From Leptospiraceae bacterium (GTDB lineage: Bacteria; Spirochaetota; Leptospiria; Leptospirales; Leptospiraceae), in the NCBI GenBank assembly GCA_024233835.1, contig JACKPC010000001.1, positions 124,001 through 188,000 of the forward strand: DNA of 64,000 nt, in the 5' to 3' direction. Positions 25,525 through 34,386 of the stretch are shown here, in pieces (position 1 is the first letter of the stretch; every line of letters starts with the position of its first letter). Both the position numbers and the translations under genes were made by a program. Below the pieces are notes generated by a model that worked only from the letters and a program-made list of their open reading frames with translations, was not told the DNA's origin and did not search any database.

Positions 25525-26568
25525 TTACCTGCTAATACGTGTTACCATTTCAGATACCATCATAGATGTATAATCTACCAGAGCTAAGGCCCTGTTATAA
25601 TTCATTCGCCTCGGACCGATGATGCCCATAGAACCGATTCGCTTATCACCCATTTTATAACTTGTGGCAATGATCGATACCCCATTAAGCTCCAAATCTT
25701 CCTGCCCGCCCACAAATGCCGAGACATCATCAGATTCTATATACTGGCTGAAAATTTGCTTTAATAAGCTTTTATTGTCCAAAAGGGCGAGGACACTTTC
25801 CATATGGCTGATATCGTCATCCTTGAAATTATCGTAGAGATTTTTTAAACCTCCGATATATAACTCTGTTTCAAAATTAAGCTCGCTTCCAAAAGCATGT
25901 TTCATATTATCAATAAGAGGATAAATCTCGGAAGGGATCTCCCTTTCCTGTTTCTGCTTTAATTCATCCATAAATTCATTGAATATATAATCGATTTCGA
26001 AACCTTTTACTGTTTCATTCAAGAATCTTGAAATTTTATAAAGAGATTCCTGAGAAATATTTTGATTGGCAAAAATATTTTTATTGATTACCGCGCCGGA
26101 ACGAGTGACCACTATAGCGAGAATTTCCTCTCCGCTTACGTGTATTAATTCAACATGCTTAAGAGTATCCTGATTTTTCTTGGGTGCCAGTACAACAGAG
26201 GCTTTTTGAGAAAGTCTGGATAAAACCCTCGAAGTCGCATTTAAAATCTGATCCAGCTTAAACTGATACTTCAGATATTCTTCCTGGATTCTTTGCTTTT
26301 CGAGGATGGTAAGCTCATAAAGAGATACCAGGCTATCAATATAAAACCTAAAACCTGATTCTGTTGGAACTCTTCCACCGGAATGATGCCTGGAATTGAT
26401 ATAACCTAATTCTTCAAGGTCGCGAAACACATTCCTTATGGTGGCCGGAGAAAGGCCAATATTGTATTTTTCAGAAAGTGTCTTCGAGCCTACAGGTCGA
26501 TTATCCATTACAAAATCATCTATAAGGGCCTTCAGAATTAATCTGTGTCGTTGCGATACAAAGCTCAT
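25525..26568 (-). CDS. hrcA: Heat-inducible transcription repressor HrcA
   Basis: Repressor of class I heat-shock genes (347 residues from ATG 26568, MSFVSQRHRLILKAL). The winged helix-turn-helix includes YNIGLSPATIRNVFRDLEELGYI, followed by the GAF-like dimer domain and a C-terminus with GIIGPRRMNYNRAL. A GTG 18 bases upstream would overlap the CIRCE operator, so I prefer the ATG. The operator lies 11 bases ahead of the start, giving autoregulation of the whole operon. Confidence 0.96.
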   Translation of the reverse strand: MSFVSQRHRLILKALIDDFVMDNRPVGSKTLSEKYNIGLSPATIRNVFRDLEELGYINSRHHSGGRVPTESGFRFYIDSLVSLYELTILEKQRIQEEYLKYQFKLDQILNATSRVLSRLSQKASVVLAPKKNQDTLKHVELIHVSGEEILAIVVTRSGAVINKNIFANQNISQESLYKISRFLNETVKGFEIDYIFNEFMDELKQKQEREIPSEIYPLIDNMKHAFGSELNFETELYIGGLKNLYDNFKDDDISHMESVLALLDNKSLLKQIFSQYIESDDVSAFVGGQEDLELNGVSIIATSYKMGDKRIGSMGIIGPRRMNYNRALALVDYTSMMVSEMVTRISR

Positions 26569-26579
26569 GGTCTCTACTT

Positions 26580-26606
26580 TTAGCACTCATACTATTAGAG
26601 TGCTAA
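26580..26606 (-). promoter_or_regulatory. CIRCE operator of the hrcA-grpE-dnaK-dnaJ operon
   Basis: Perfect consensus TTAGCACTC-N9-GAGTGCTAA, the HrcA binding site. It lies in the leader of hrcA. A TTGACA on the minus strand at 26644-26639 may be the -35 of the promoter; the matching -10 is not clear. Confidence 0.97.
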
Positions 26607-26756
26607 ACTACAAAAAAGTTTGCTCTTCCATTAATTTTTGTCAAGTACATTTTTAAAAAACGAAAACAAATCCTTTTAGACTGAAAGATTTTTCTTCTTG
26701 ACTCCATACGATTTCCTGTTTTTAATACGACATAATTATAAATTAGGTGCCTGAAT

Positions 26757-27776
26757 ATGAAAAAAAGACGACCCGGTAAAGCTGCCATTGTAATTTCTGA
26801 AATAGGACTTGGAACCATGACTTTTGGCTCTTCTTCTGATGAAGCCAACAGCTTTAAAATTATGGATAAAGCTTTTGATGCGGGAGTGGATTTTTTTGAT
26901 ACAGCTGAGATTTACCCGGTACCACCGGATGAGAAATGGGTATACCGAACCGAAGAAATTGTTGGCAAATGGATGAGAACCAAAAAAAGAGATTCTATTA
27001 TCCTTGCCAGTAAAGTTTGTGGTCCGGGGCATGGCTGGTTCATTCCCCCCGTGCGTTCCGGTAAAACGGCGCTTGACAGACACAATATTATTCGAGCTGT
27101 TGAGGGAAGTCTGATGAGACTGGGTACCGATTATATCGACTTTTACCAGGTTCACTGGCCTGACCCCGATATGATGTACGAAGAAACACTGTATGCTTTA
27201 AGTGAACTGGTGAATAGCGGAAAAGTCCGCTATGTAGGTTGTAGTAATGAGACACCCTGGGGTCTCATGAAAGCTCTCTGGACTTCTGAGAAATTTCGAC
27301 TAACGCGTTACGAAACGATTCAGAATAATTTTAGTATGCTAAACAGACGATTTGAGGATTCCCTGGCTGAAATCTGTCGCAAAGAAAATGTAAGCCTTCT
27401 GGCCTATTCCCCCCTGGCCGGAGGGGTCTTAAGTGGGAAATACAACGTGGAGAACCCTCCTCCCACTGCTCGTTTTACCAAGTATGCCAAGGCTCCGACT
27501 GAAAGACAGAGAAGCATGGCCGGACGTTATTTAAACGAAAAAACAGTTATTGCTACGAATGAGCTAATGAAAATAGCCAAAGAGTTAGGAATCAGTCTCG
27601 TTACTCTCGCCATCGCCTGGAGTAAGCAACATGATTTTGTAGCCTCAACACTTGTAGGTGCTACCTCAGCCGAACAGCTAAACGATAGCCTGAAAGCGAA
27701 AGACATTGTTTTATCTGAAGAAGTACTAAAGAAAATTGATGATGTATCCAAAAAGATTCCCTATCCTATGGGTTAA
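26757..27776 (+). CDS. Aldo/keto reductase, Tas-like
   Basis: A 339-residue NADPH-dependent oxidoreductase with a TIM-barrel fold. The line GLGTMTFG, the catalytic Asp/Tyr region DTAEIYPVPP, the Lys in LASKVCGPG, DRHNIIRAVEGSLMRLGTDY, FYQVHWPDP and the late STLVGATSAEQL all parallel E. coli Tas. It is monocistronic and divergent from hrcA. The substrate is unknown. Confidence 0.88.
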   Translation: MKKRRPGKAAIVISEIGLGTMTFGSSSDEANSFKIMDKAFDAGVDFFDTAEIYPVPPDEKWVYRTEEIVGKWMRTKKRDSIILASKVCGPGHGWFIPPVRSGKTALDRHNIIRAVEGSLMRLGTDYIDFYQVHWPDPDMMYEETLYALSELVNSGKVRYVGCSNETPWGLMKALWTSEKFRLTRYETIQNNFSMLNRRFEDSLAEICRKENVSLLAYSPLAGGVLSGKYNVENPPPTARFTKYAKAPTERQRSMAGRYLNEKTVIATNELMKIAKELGISLVTLAIAWSKQHDFVASTLVGATSAEQLNDSLKAKDIVLSEEVLKKIDDVSKKIPYPMG

Positions 27777-27822
27777 GTAAGACGCATATTTAGCCGGAAA
27801 GCTTTTCGCCGAAAATAGAAGT

Positions 27823-28401
27823 ATGAATGCGAAAAGCTTAATTTTAGTTTATTTGTTTGCTCTCTTTTCTCCCTCCTTATTCTCTATTGAAGAAAAAGGT
27901 ATTAAAGAAAAACAGGCCTTTTCTCCCAAAAACCGTTATGAATTTCAAATTAAGGGATTTCAGTATAGCTGGAAAACATTTAATGAGCAGGGGGAACTTA
28001 TTTCCGAGGGAGTCGATGAAGATAATAGCTTTGAGATTACATACTACAAAAACGGTCGCTGGAATGGACGTTATCTTCATAAACCATTTGATTCGAGACA
28101 TAAAGTAACCCCCCTGCCACCGAAGATAAAACCAGCCAACCTTCCTTCTGATGTAATATTTAATTATGATTTTCTAAAATGGGAATCCGGTGAAAGAAAT
28201 AAAAAAAACCGAAAAGAAGGAACCTGGGTACTTTACTGGCCGGAAGGAAGTTATGCCGGATGGATTAATTATAAAGATGGACTATATCATGGAAAAATGA
28301 GTTTTCCTTCTCTGGAAGAAAGTAATGTAATAGAAATTCGAGTTTACACCCACGGTAAATTAGATATGGTTTATAAGGTATTTCAAAAAAAAGAAACCTG
28401 A
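27823..28401 (+). CDS. Exported MORN-like repeat protein
   Basis: A 192-residue protein with an N-terminal signal peptide (hydrophobic stretch LILVYLFALFSPSLFS). It carries MORN/YwqK-like units: GRWNGRYLHK, EGTWVLYWPEGSYAGWINYK and DGLYHGKMSF. It ends nine bases before the cyclase gene. Function unknown; such repeats often sit in envelope proteins. Confidence 0.65.
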   Translation: MNAKSLILVYLFALFSPSLFSIEEKGIKEKQAFSPKNRYEFQIKGFQYSWKTFNEQGELISEGVDEDNSFEITYYKNGRWNGRYLHKPFDSRHKVTPLPPKIKPANLPSDVIFNYDFLKWESGERNKKNRKEGTWVLYWPEGSYAGWINYKDGLYHGKMSFPSLEESNVIEIRVYTHGKLDMVYKVFQKKET

Positions 28402-28409
28402 GGGAAAAT

Positions 28410-29687
28410 ATGAATCGAAAAGAAAAAGAAGTTATGTTAAAAGAAGAGTATAAAGCCGAAAAGCTTATCAGTATTATTCGTCTTTATTTCATCGGTTTTC
28501 TGGCTCTTGTAAATATCGCCAAGCACTATCACCTGAAAGGTTTATTCCATATACCCTTAATCCCTTCTTACTTGATTTTCTTACTCGCACTCGGTATTTA
28601 CATAGAAATACAATTTTTCTGGAAAGAGAAGTATTACAGATTCTACAATCGGGCTATAAAGTTTTTTTATATCAGTCTTGATGTGGCTGCTTTATCTTAT
28701 TTTATCTATTCGAATATTATTCCAAATGAAATTGCAGGCTATATAAACGTTCCTCCTGAAACTCTTTTTTCTCTCGTTTTTTCACTTATTTCTACATTTC
28801 TTTTGATCATAGGCATTCTCCGTTTCAATCCATCCAGCTTAATTTATACAGGTATTTTACTTTGTATTTCCTATATATATTCCATTCAAAAACTATTTGT
28901 ATATCCTGATTTTCAAAAACTCTTTTTAGATTATGGTTTATATAAACCGGCTAATAATATATTTTTCATTTCCCTGTTTTTAATGGTACCTCTTTCCGCT
29001 TATATCTCCATCCGTTTAAGAAACATTCTGGTTAAAAGTAAGCGACAGGAACTATTGGAAAGGTTTTTACCCGCGCAGGTAGCCGAAGATGCCCTGAATG
29101 GGAAGATTGATATATCCACCGGTGGTAATAAATATTATGCCACCATCCTGTTTTCAGATATTCGAAACTTTACCACCATGTCAGAAGAAAGTAATCCCGA
29201 AGAAATTGTAGATTTTTTAAATTCTTATTTTAATGATATGATCGAGATTATTTTCCATTATAGGGGTAGTCTGGATAAGATTATCGGAGATGGAATTATG
29301 GCTATCTACGGAGCCCCTCTTGTAACTGAATTGGCTCCGAAAAATGCAGTAAAAACAGCTGTTGATATGATTCGAAAACTTAGTGATTTCAACCTGATAC
29401 GACAAATTTAAAATAAACCTCCCATTCAAATTGGAATCGGTATCCATACGGGAGAGGTGATTGTCGGAAATATAGGCTCTTCTCAAAGAATGGAATATAC
29501 AGCGATTGGTGATACCGTCAATACAGCTTCCCGTCTCGAAAGCTATACAAAAACGGTAGGAGCTGAAATCATTATTTCCGAAGAAACAAAGAAACACCTG
29601 AACGGAGAATTCGTCCTGGAGGATATTGGTGATATTTCATTGAAAGGAAAATCCAAACAGATAAGAGGATACAGGGTAATTCTTTAA
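28410..29687 (+). pseudogene. Membrane-bound class III nucleotidyl cyclase, interrupted by one in-frame stop
   Basis: One reading frame runs from 28410 to 29687, broken only by TAA at 29409-29411 (codon 334). Residues 1-210 hold about six membrane helices. The cyclase domain follows, with metal-binding Asp 250 (FSDIRNF) and Asp 294 (IIGDGIMAIYG) and the purine-selecting Lys 290. After the stop the frame continues IQIGIGIHTGEVIVGNIGS and EYTAIGDTVNTASRLES, which carries the transition-state Asn and Arg. The truncated product would lack those residues and should be inactive unless the stop is read through. A single base change (for example GAA to TAA) or a sequencing error would explain it. Confidence 0.85.
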
Positions 29688-29784
29688 TTTTTTTTATTTT
29701 TAATCAAAATTATTCTTTTATTTTACTTGATTTTTATATTTCATTCATTACTTTTTTTATACTAAAAAAAAGAAGAGGTTAATT

Positions 29785-30201
29785 ATGAAGAAAATTTTTG
29801 GAGTTGCGATACTAAGTGCTACTTTTTTCCTTACAAACTCGGTTTTCGCGAATTCTTGCTGGAAAACGATTGGTGACGAAGGTGAAGACAAAGGAAAAGC
29901 CAAATCTTATGTTGAACTTGATGAGGCAGCTGGTACAGGAACTATTAAAAAATTACTAACAGATCCAACAGCTAAATGTACAGCCTGTAAGGGAAGTAAA
30001 AAAAATAAGCCCATTCAAGGAATGCAAATTATTAGCGGAATGAAAATGGGTGATAAAGCAGGTAGTATCCTGGATCCAAAATCCGGTAAAACCTATAAAC
30101 TAAAAATATGGAAAGAAGGTGGTAATTTAAAAGTTAGAGGTTACCTTGGCTTTTTCTACAGAACCCAGACCTGGCTTCCTGCAGAAGGTAATTGCAATTA
30201 A
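29785..30201 (+). CDS. DUF2147 family exported protein
   Basis: A 138-residue protein with a signal peptide cleaved near VFA-NS. The mature part has the DUF2147 ending: LDPKSGKTYKLKIWKEGG, then LKVRGYLGFFYRTQTW. Four further Cys may form disulphides in the periplasm. AAGAAGAGG precedes the ATG. Small lipocalin-like fold by family; ligand unknown. Confidence 0.8.
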   Translation: MKKIFGVAILSATFFLTNSVFANSCWKTIGDEGEDKGKAKSYVELDEAAGTGTIKKLLTDPTAKCTACKGSKKNKPIQGMQIISGMKMGDKAGSILDPKSGKTYKLKIWKEGGNLKVRGYLGFFYRTQTWLPAEGNCN

Positions 30202-30214
30202 TTTTTCCTTAAAA

Positions 30215-30240
30215 TCTCAGGGTGTTTTTACACCTTGGGA
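30215..30240. terminator. Hairpin between converging DUF2147 and kdsD genes
   Basis: Stem of about 11 pairs (30215-30225 with 30230-30240, two G-T wobbles) and a 4-base loop of T residues. T-rich sequence on both sides would suit a bidirectional terminator. Confidence 0.6.
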
Positions 30241-30241
30241 T

Positions 30242-31213
30242 TTATTTCAATCCATACTGTAAAAGATCGTGCAGTAAAACAATTCCGGCAAGTTTTCCTT
30301 CACTGTCAATAACCGGTGCCACAGAAATAGGTCTTTCCCTCCCTTCCATTTCAAGAAGAACATCATAAGCTTTCCCTTCAATAGGAAAAGAAATAGGGTT
30401 CAAGGTCATGATTTCTCTGGCTTTTAAGTCTGCTTTCAGGTTTCCTTTTTGAATACATTTTCTAATATCAAAATCTGTAATGAAACCTAAAAGTTTCATA
30501 TGCTCATCAACTACCGCAGTTGCTCCCATAAACTTTTGAGAGATTTCATTTATAATGTCTTCTAATTCTGCATCCGGATATACATAAGCCAGCTTTTCCG
30601 CTTTTCTCATAACATCAGACAGTTGTAAACTCAGGCGTTTTCCCAACCTTCCGGAAGGGTGATAGAGAGCAAAATTGTCTTCTTTAAAATTTTTCAACTC
30701 CATTAAAGTCATAGCCATTGCATCCCCAAGAACGAGGGCAATAGTTGTGCTGGAGGTCGGAGCCAGATCATAGGGGCAGGCTTCCATTAATACAGGTGTA
30801 ACCAGAGTAATATCTGATTGGTGGGCAAGACGTGATTCCGGGTTAGCAGTAATCGAAATAACCTTTGCTCCAATCTTTTTAACCGTTTGAATTAAAAATA
30901 CAAGTTCGTCGCTTTCTCCACTTTTTCCAATAGCCATTACAATATCATTGGCCTGGATAACACCGGCGTCTCCATGTACAGCGTCAGTTGGATGCAAAAA
31001 AACCGAGCTGGTACCGGTAGAAGAAAGAGTTGAGGAAATTTTTTTAGCAATATCTCCGGACTTTCCTACTCCTGTCAAAATAAGCTTTCCGGAAGACTGA
31101 AGAATCATTTCAATGGCCCGGCTTACTTCGGGACTTAAATTACGATGAAAATGTTCCAGGGCCTCGATCTCGATATGAATTGCTTTCTGAATTTTTTTAA
31201 AAATTTCGTCCAT
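30242..31213 (-). CDS. kdsD: Arabinose-5-phosphate isomerase
   Basis: Converts ribulose 5-phosphate to arabinose 5-phosphate, the first step to Kdo of lipopolysaccharide. The SIS domain (residues 1-185) has ILTGVGKSGDIAKKISSTLS and the conserved HPTDAVHGDAGV. Two CBS domains follow from about 205. Length of 323 matches KdsD/KpsF. The start is three bases from the TonB-like gene stop. It implies an outer membrane with Kdo-containing LPS. Confidence 0.93.
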   Translation of the reverse strand: MDEIFKKIQKAIHIEIEALEHFHRNLSPEVSRAIEMILQSSGKLILTGVGKSGDIAKKISSTLSSTGTSSVFLHPTDAVHGDAGVIQANDIVMAIGKSGESDELVFLIQTVKKIGAKVISITANPESRLAHQSDITLVTPVLMEACPYDLAPTSSTTIALVLGDAMAMTLMELKNFKEDNFALYHPSGRLGKRLSLQLSDVMRKAEKLAYVYPDAELEDIINEISQKFMGATAVVDEHMKLLGFITDFDIRKCIQKGNLKADLKAREIMTLNPISFPIEGKAYDVLLEMEGRERPISVAPVIDSEGKLAGIVLLHDLLQYGLK

Positions 31214-31215
31214 GA

Positions 31216-31707
31216 CTACCTCTCTTCGATTTCAAAACTTATGGGGATTTTTAAAATAGTTCCCGAAGGTAAATTAAACTTCCAGGTATAAATAACAGAT
31301 AGAAACGTTTGTTCAAACACCTTATAACGACAGGGCCGAAGATTCTTCAATTCTCCAACCATTCTTCTGTCGTTTACTTTCACCATCCATTCGCAGTCTG
31401 ATTCCAGTCCCTGCTCAAGGGCTTCCGGAGGATAAGAAATTCTGTTTTGAATTTTCCGAACCTCCTCTTCCGGACTTCCTTCCTCTTGTTTTTCCGAAGA
31501 GTTTTTATCCTTATTTCCTTTAGCGAAAGAATTCATTTGTTTCATTCTGTATTTTTTTTTAAAAACGTTCAAATTCGCAGAGAAGCCTTTTTTTATAGGA
31601 ATTTCAATATCAGAATTCAGAGGAGAAGGAATGTGAAAATTAGAAAGGAAAAAAAACAAAACAAAATGAATTAAAATAGAAAAAAGAAATGAATACCGAA
31701 ATTTCAT
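31216..31707 (-). CDS. TonB-like C-terminal domain protein
   Basis: A 163-residue protein: an N-terminal membrane helix (about 5-25, FSILIHFVLFFFLSN), a charged linker, and a C-terminal domain with RISYPPEALEQGLESDCEWM, the YPxxA pattern of TonB C-terminal domains. Probably links inner-membrane energy to an outer membrane receptor, although no ExbBD genes are adjacent. Confidence 0.7.
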   Translation of the reverse strand: MKFRYSFLFSILIHFVLFFFLSNFHIPSPLNSDIEIPIKKGFSANLNVFKKKYRMKQMNSFAKGNKDKNSSEKQEEGSPEEEVRKIQNRISYPPEALEQGLESDCEWMVKVNDRRMVGELKNLRPCRYKVFEQTFLSVIYTWKFNLPSGTILKIPISFEIEER

Positions 31708-31718
31708 CTCCTGAAAGA

Positions 31719-32039
31719 TTAATTAATTTTCCCGTCTTCCCCTATCAGGCCTTTATCGAGAAGCATAATCAATTTTCTGGTTTTTTCTACATAAAGCGGG
31801 GGAATTTCATCTTTAGGTTTTAGTTCTTCTTCGGCTTGAAATAGTTCGTCAGCAATGTTTAAAGCAGTAAGAACAGCGAGTTGTTTCTCTTTTGCTGAAG
31901 GAAGTGCTTTTGATAACTCGCTCATTCTTTCATGGACATAATCAGCGAGATGGCGGATATAATCCTCTTCCATATCGCCGCTTATGGTATATTGCGATCC
32001 GAAGATCTCAACAATAGTTTTTTTAAGGGACTTTGCCAT
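31719..32039 (-). CDS. zapA: Cell division protein ZapA
   Basis: A 106-residue FtsZ-ring stabiliser. The beta strand KKTIVEIFGSQYTISGDMEE, the tetramerisation helix (LADYVHERMSEL) and KQLAVLTALNIADELFQAEEE are typical of ZapA. It lies seven bases after the coiled-coil gene. In known bacteria it acts at the cytoplasmic face of the division site. Confidence 0.88.
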   Translation of the reverse strand: MAKSLKKTIVEIFGSQYTISGDMEEDYIRHLADYVHERMSELSKALPSAKEKQLAVLTALNIADELFQAEEELKPKDEIPPLYVEKTRKLIMLLDKGLIGEDGKIN

Positions 32040-32046
32040 GTTCCCC

Positions 32047-32880
32047 TTACTTGATTTCTTCTTCGATTATCAAGAAGTCATCATCATCATCTGAGTCAAA
32101 CACATCGATTGCATCATCATCGCTTTCATCAATAATAATGTCTGCATCCAAATCGTCATCCAGGTCCTGAACTTTTAAAGATGATTCTGTATTTTCATCC
32201 TTTTTAACCTCTTCAACAGGAGTTACTACCTTATTCTCGACAGGAGCCACTTCTGCGACAGGTTCAGAGCTCTCTTCTTTTTTAATTTCTGGAGGAGAGA
32301 CAGGAACTTCATCGAAATCTTCATCAATCAAGACAATTTCTTCATCTTCCAGATTGGAAGTATTGGAATATTCATTTTCTTCTACAGAAGATGTACTTGT
32401 AGAAGCTACGGCAGTAGCAACAGTTGCAACCGCGGCTGTTGCTGCAATTACTCCCGCTGATGAAGAAGATTCTTTTTTCTCTTCAACTTTTGGTTCCGCT
32501 TTAACTTCCTCGACTTTTTTTTCCGGTTTGGATTCTGAGGGAATCGTCACGGCCTCTTGCTTTTTGGCTGAAGACGCAGCAAGGTTTTTATAATTCGCCA
32601 GAGTTTCCAGTCTTTGAAGCATACTGTTAATCTTCTTATCTAACTGTTCTTCTCTGGCTTTTAAGTCGGAAAGCTCATTTGCCGTCTCAGATAACTGGTT
32701 TTTAACCTTTCCGAGCTCGCCCTGTTTTTCTTCCATTGCAAGTTTCATTTCGTCGTGTTCCGCTCGCAGGGTTTCGTTTTCGGATTCTAAGCGACTATTC
32801 TCCATCCTAAGGTCTGAAATTAATTCCAGAGCCTTAATGATCTTTGATTCTAATTCTTCAATGGTTTCGAGCTCGATCAT
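32047..32880 (-). CDS. Coiled-coil protein with Ala/Val-rich and acidic C-terminal region
   Basis: A 277-residue protein. Residues 1-95 form a ZapB-like coiled coil (ELESKIIKALELISDLRMEN). Next come a Lys/Glu linker, an Ala/Val/Thr-rich stretch (AGVIAATAAVATVATAVAST), and a very acidic low-complexity tail rich in Asp. It sits directly upstream of zapA, so a division-related role is possible. No enzyme motif. Confidence 0.65.
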   Translation of the reverse strand: MIELETIEELESKIIKALELISDLRMENSRLESENETLRAEHDEMKLAMEEKQGELGKVKNQLSETANELSDLKAREEQLDKKINSMLQRLETLANYKNLAASSAKKQEAVTIPSESKPEKKVEEVKAEPKVEEKKESSSSAGVIAATAAVATVATAVASTSTSSVEENEYSNTSNLEDEEIVLIDEDFDEVPVSPPEIKKEESSEPVAEVAPVENKVVTPVEEVKKDENTESSLKVQDLDDDLDADIIIDESDDDAIDVFDSDDDDDFLIIEEEIK

Positions 32881-32903
32881 AGCTCACTCCTGGGTTTAAG
32901 TTT

Positions 32904-33257
32904 TTAGGCTGCTTGTTTTGCTTTCTCGGCCAGAGCAGCAAAGGCCTCTTTGTCAGTGTAAGCCAGTGTAGCCAGCGCTTTTCGATCCAGTTCAATATTC
33001 AGTTTTTTCAGATTCGCCATTAACCTGGAATAAGAGATTCCATTTTCTCTGGCAGCAGCATTAATTCTGATAATCCAGAGTGCGCGAAATTCTCTTTTTT
33101 TAGCTCTTCTATCACGATAAGCCCATTGGCCAGCTTTCATCACTGCACTTTTTGCAGTTCTGTAAAGCTTTGATCTTCCGCCCCTAAACCCCTTAGCAGC
33201 TTTTAAGACTTTATTTCTTCTATTTTTATGTATGGTTCCGTTTATTGCTCTTGCCAT
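32904..33257 (-). CDS. rplT: 50S ribosomal protein L20
   Basis: A 117-residue ribosomal protein with the standard sequence ARAINGTIHKNRRNKVLKAA and AYRDRRAKKREFRALWIIRI. Last of the conserved infC-rpmI-rplT set. In other bacteria L20 represses its own operon through the leader RNA. Confidence 0.98.
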   Translation of the reverse strand: MARAINGTIHKNRRNKVLKAAKGFRGGRSKLYRTAKSAVMKAGQWAYRDRRAKKREFRALWIIRINAAARENGISYSRLMANLKKLNIELDRKALATLAYTDKEAFAALAEKAKQAA

Positions 33258-33260
33258 TCC

Positions 33261-33464
33261 TTATTTCCCTCCATAAGGCAATAGTTTGATTACTTCTTTT
33301 TCGTCGCATTCGCTAAGAACTGAAGTACCTCTAAGAGTTCTTTTCTTCTTAGGAGATTTTTTTGAAAGAATGTGCCTCATAAATGCACTTGCTCTCTTTA
33401 CTTTTCCACTTTTTGTAAATTTAAAACGCTTCGCAGCGGATCGATTGGTTTTTAATTTAGGCAT
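33261..33464 (-). CDS. rpmI: 50S ribosomal protein L35
   Basis: A 67-residue ribosomal protein (MPKLKTNRSAAKRFKFTKSG, RHILSKKSPKKKRTLRGT). Between infC and rplT, three bases before rplT. Confidence 0.98.
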   Translation of the reverse strand: MPKLKTNRSAAKRFKFTKSGKVKRASAFMRHILSKKSPKKKRTLRGTSVLSECDEKEVIKLLPYGGK

Positions 33465-33487
33465 TGTTTCCTGTATCCTTCCTGTCT

Positions 33488-34024
33488 TTATGTTTTTGGG
33501 TTAATTAGTACAACAATTGCACGCCCTTCCTGGCTGGGAGATTTCTCAGCAACTCCATATTCTTTCAACTCATCTACTAACTTGGAAATTAAAGTCATTC
33601 CAATTTCAGTATGAGCCATTTCACGACCTTTAAAGCGGAGTGTAATTTTTAACTTATCTCCTTTCCCCAGGAAATCTATAGCCTGCCGTTTTTTTATCTC
33701 ATAATCGTGACTATCTATCCTCGGTCGAATCTTTATCTCTTTGATTGTAATCGTATGTTGGCGTTTTTTAGCTTCTTTTATTTTCTTTATCTGCTCAAAA
33801 CGGTATTTTCCGTAATCAATTATCCTACAAACAGGTATTTCTTGCGAAGACGAAACCTCAACGAGATCCAGATTTGCTTCTCTTGCTTTTTGTATGGCAA
33901 TATCGTAGCTAACAATCTCTGCTCCGGCCTCAGTAACAAGCCTTACCTTTGGATAAATAGAAAGTTGTTCGTTAATTTTCGGTACATTTATTTTTTCATT
34001 ACTTTTATTGGACCTTTTGTGCAT
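33488..34024 (-). CDS. infC: Translation initiation factor IF-3
   Basis: A 178-residue initiation factor. The N-terminal domain includes INEQLSIYPKVRLVTEAGAE and IIDYGKYRFEQIKK; the C-terminal domain includes IKEIKIRPRIDSHDYEIK and the ending QEGRAIVVLINPK. It starts with ATG preceded by GGAG at five bases, not with the rare AUU/AUC start that autoregulates E. coli infC. Confidence 0.98.
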   Translation of the reverse strand: MHKRSNKSNEKINVPKINEQLSIYPKVRLVTEAGAEIVSYDIAIQKAREANLDLVEVSSSQEIPVCRIIDYGKYRFEQIKKIKEAKKRQHTITIKEIKIRPRIDSHDYEIKKRQAIDFLGKGDKLKITLRFKGREMAHTEIGMTLISKLVDELKEYGVAEKSPSQEGRAIVVLINPKT

Positions 34025-34331
34025 TCACTCTCCAGATAGAAATCTCCACGATTTCATAAATATTACTTAATTCAAGTTTTTTTCCAGTTTTAATAATTAA
34101 AAGCAAAAAATTAAATTTTACTTGTACTATTCTCCCCCTCAAAAAATCCGGCAGTTCGAAAATGAACCGCTAAGTTTTCTAAAAAAGGAAGGCTTACCTT
34201 GTACTCTAAGTTTTAAGAGAAAAAAAGCAATAAAATTTCAATAGATTTAAAGAAAAACCTTTCCTATTCTTATTTTTTTTTCTTTCTGCAAGTCCCAAAC
34301 TCAGATTCATTCTAAAAATATGTATATGAAT
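34025..34331. other. Long AT-rich intergenic stretch upstream of infC
   Basis: No gene seen. On the minus strand a weak TGGAAA-N15-TAATAT (34086-34060) could be the infC promoter. The 8-mer CTTGTACT occurs twice (34121-34128 and 34198-34205). No L20 operator structure was recognised by eye. Confidence 0.35.
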
Positions 34332-34357
34332 AAAAAAGCCGGAGTTTTCACTCCGGC
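34332..34357 (-). terminator. Intrinsic terminator of the Ig-repeat protein gene
   Basis: Perfect 7-bp GC-rich stem GCCGGAG / CTCCGGC (34338-34344 and 34351-34357) with a 6-base loop, followed on the minus strand by six T residues. Confidence 0.9.
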
Positions 34358-34386
34358 CTTTCTCAAAAACTTTTTTGGAGAATTGA

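Noticed and set aside
26569..26586. GTG start for hrcA
   Set aside because: It would place the start inside the CIRCE operator; ATG 26568 gives the usual N-terminus.
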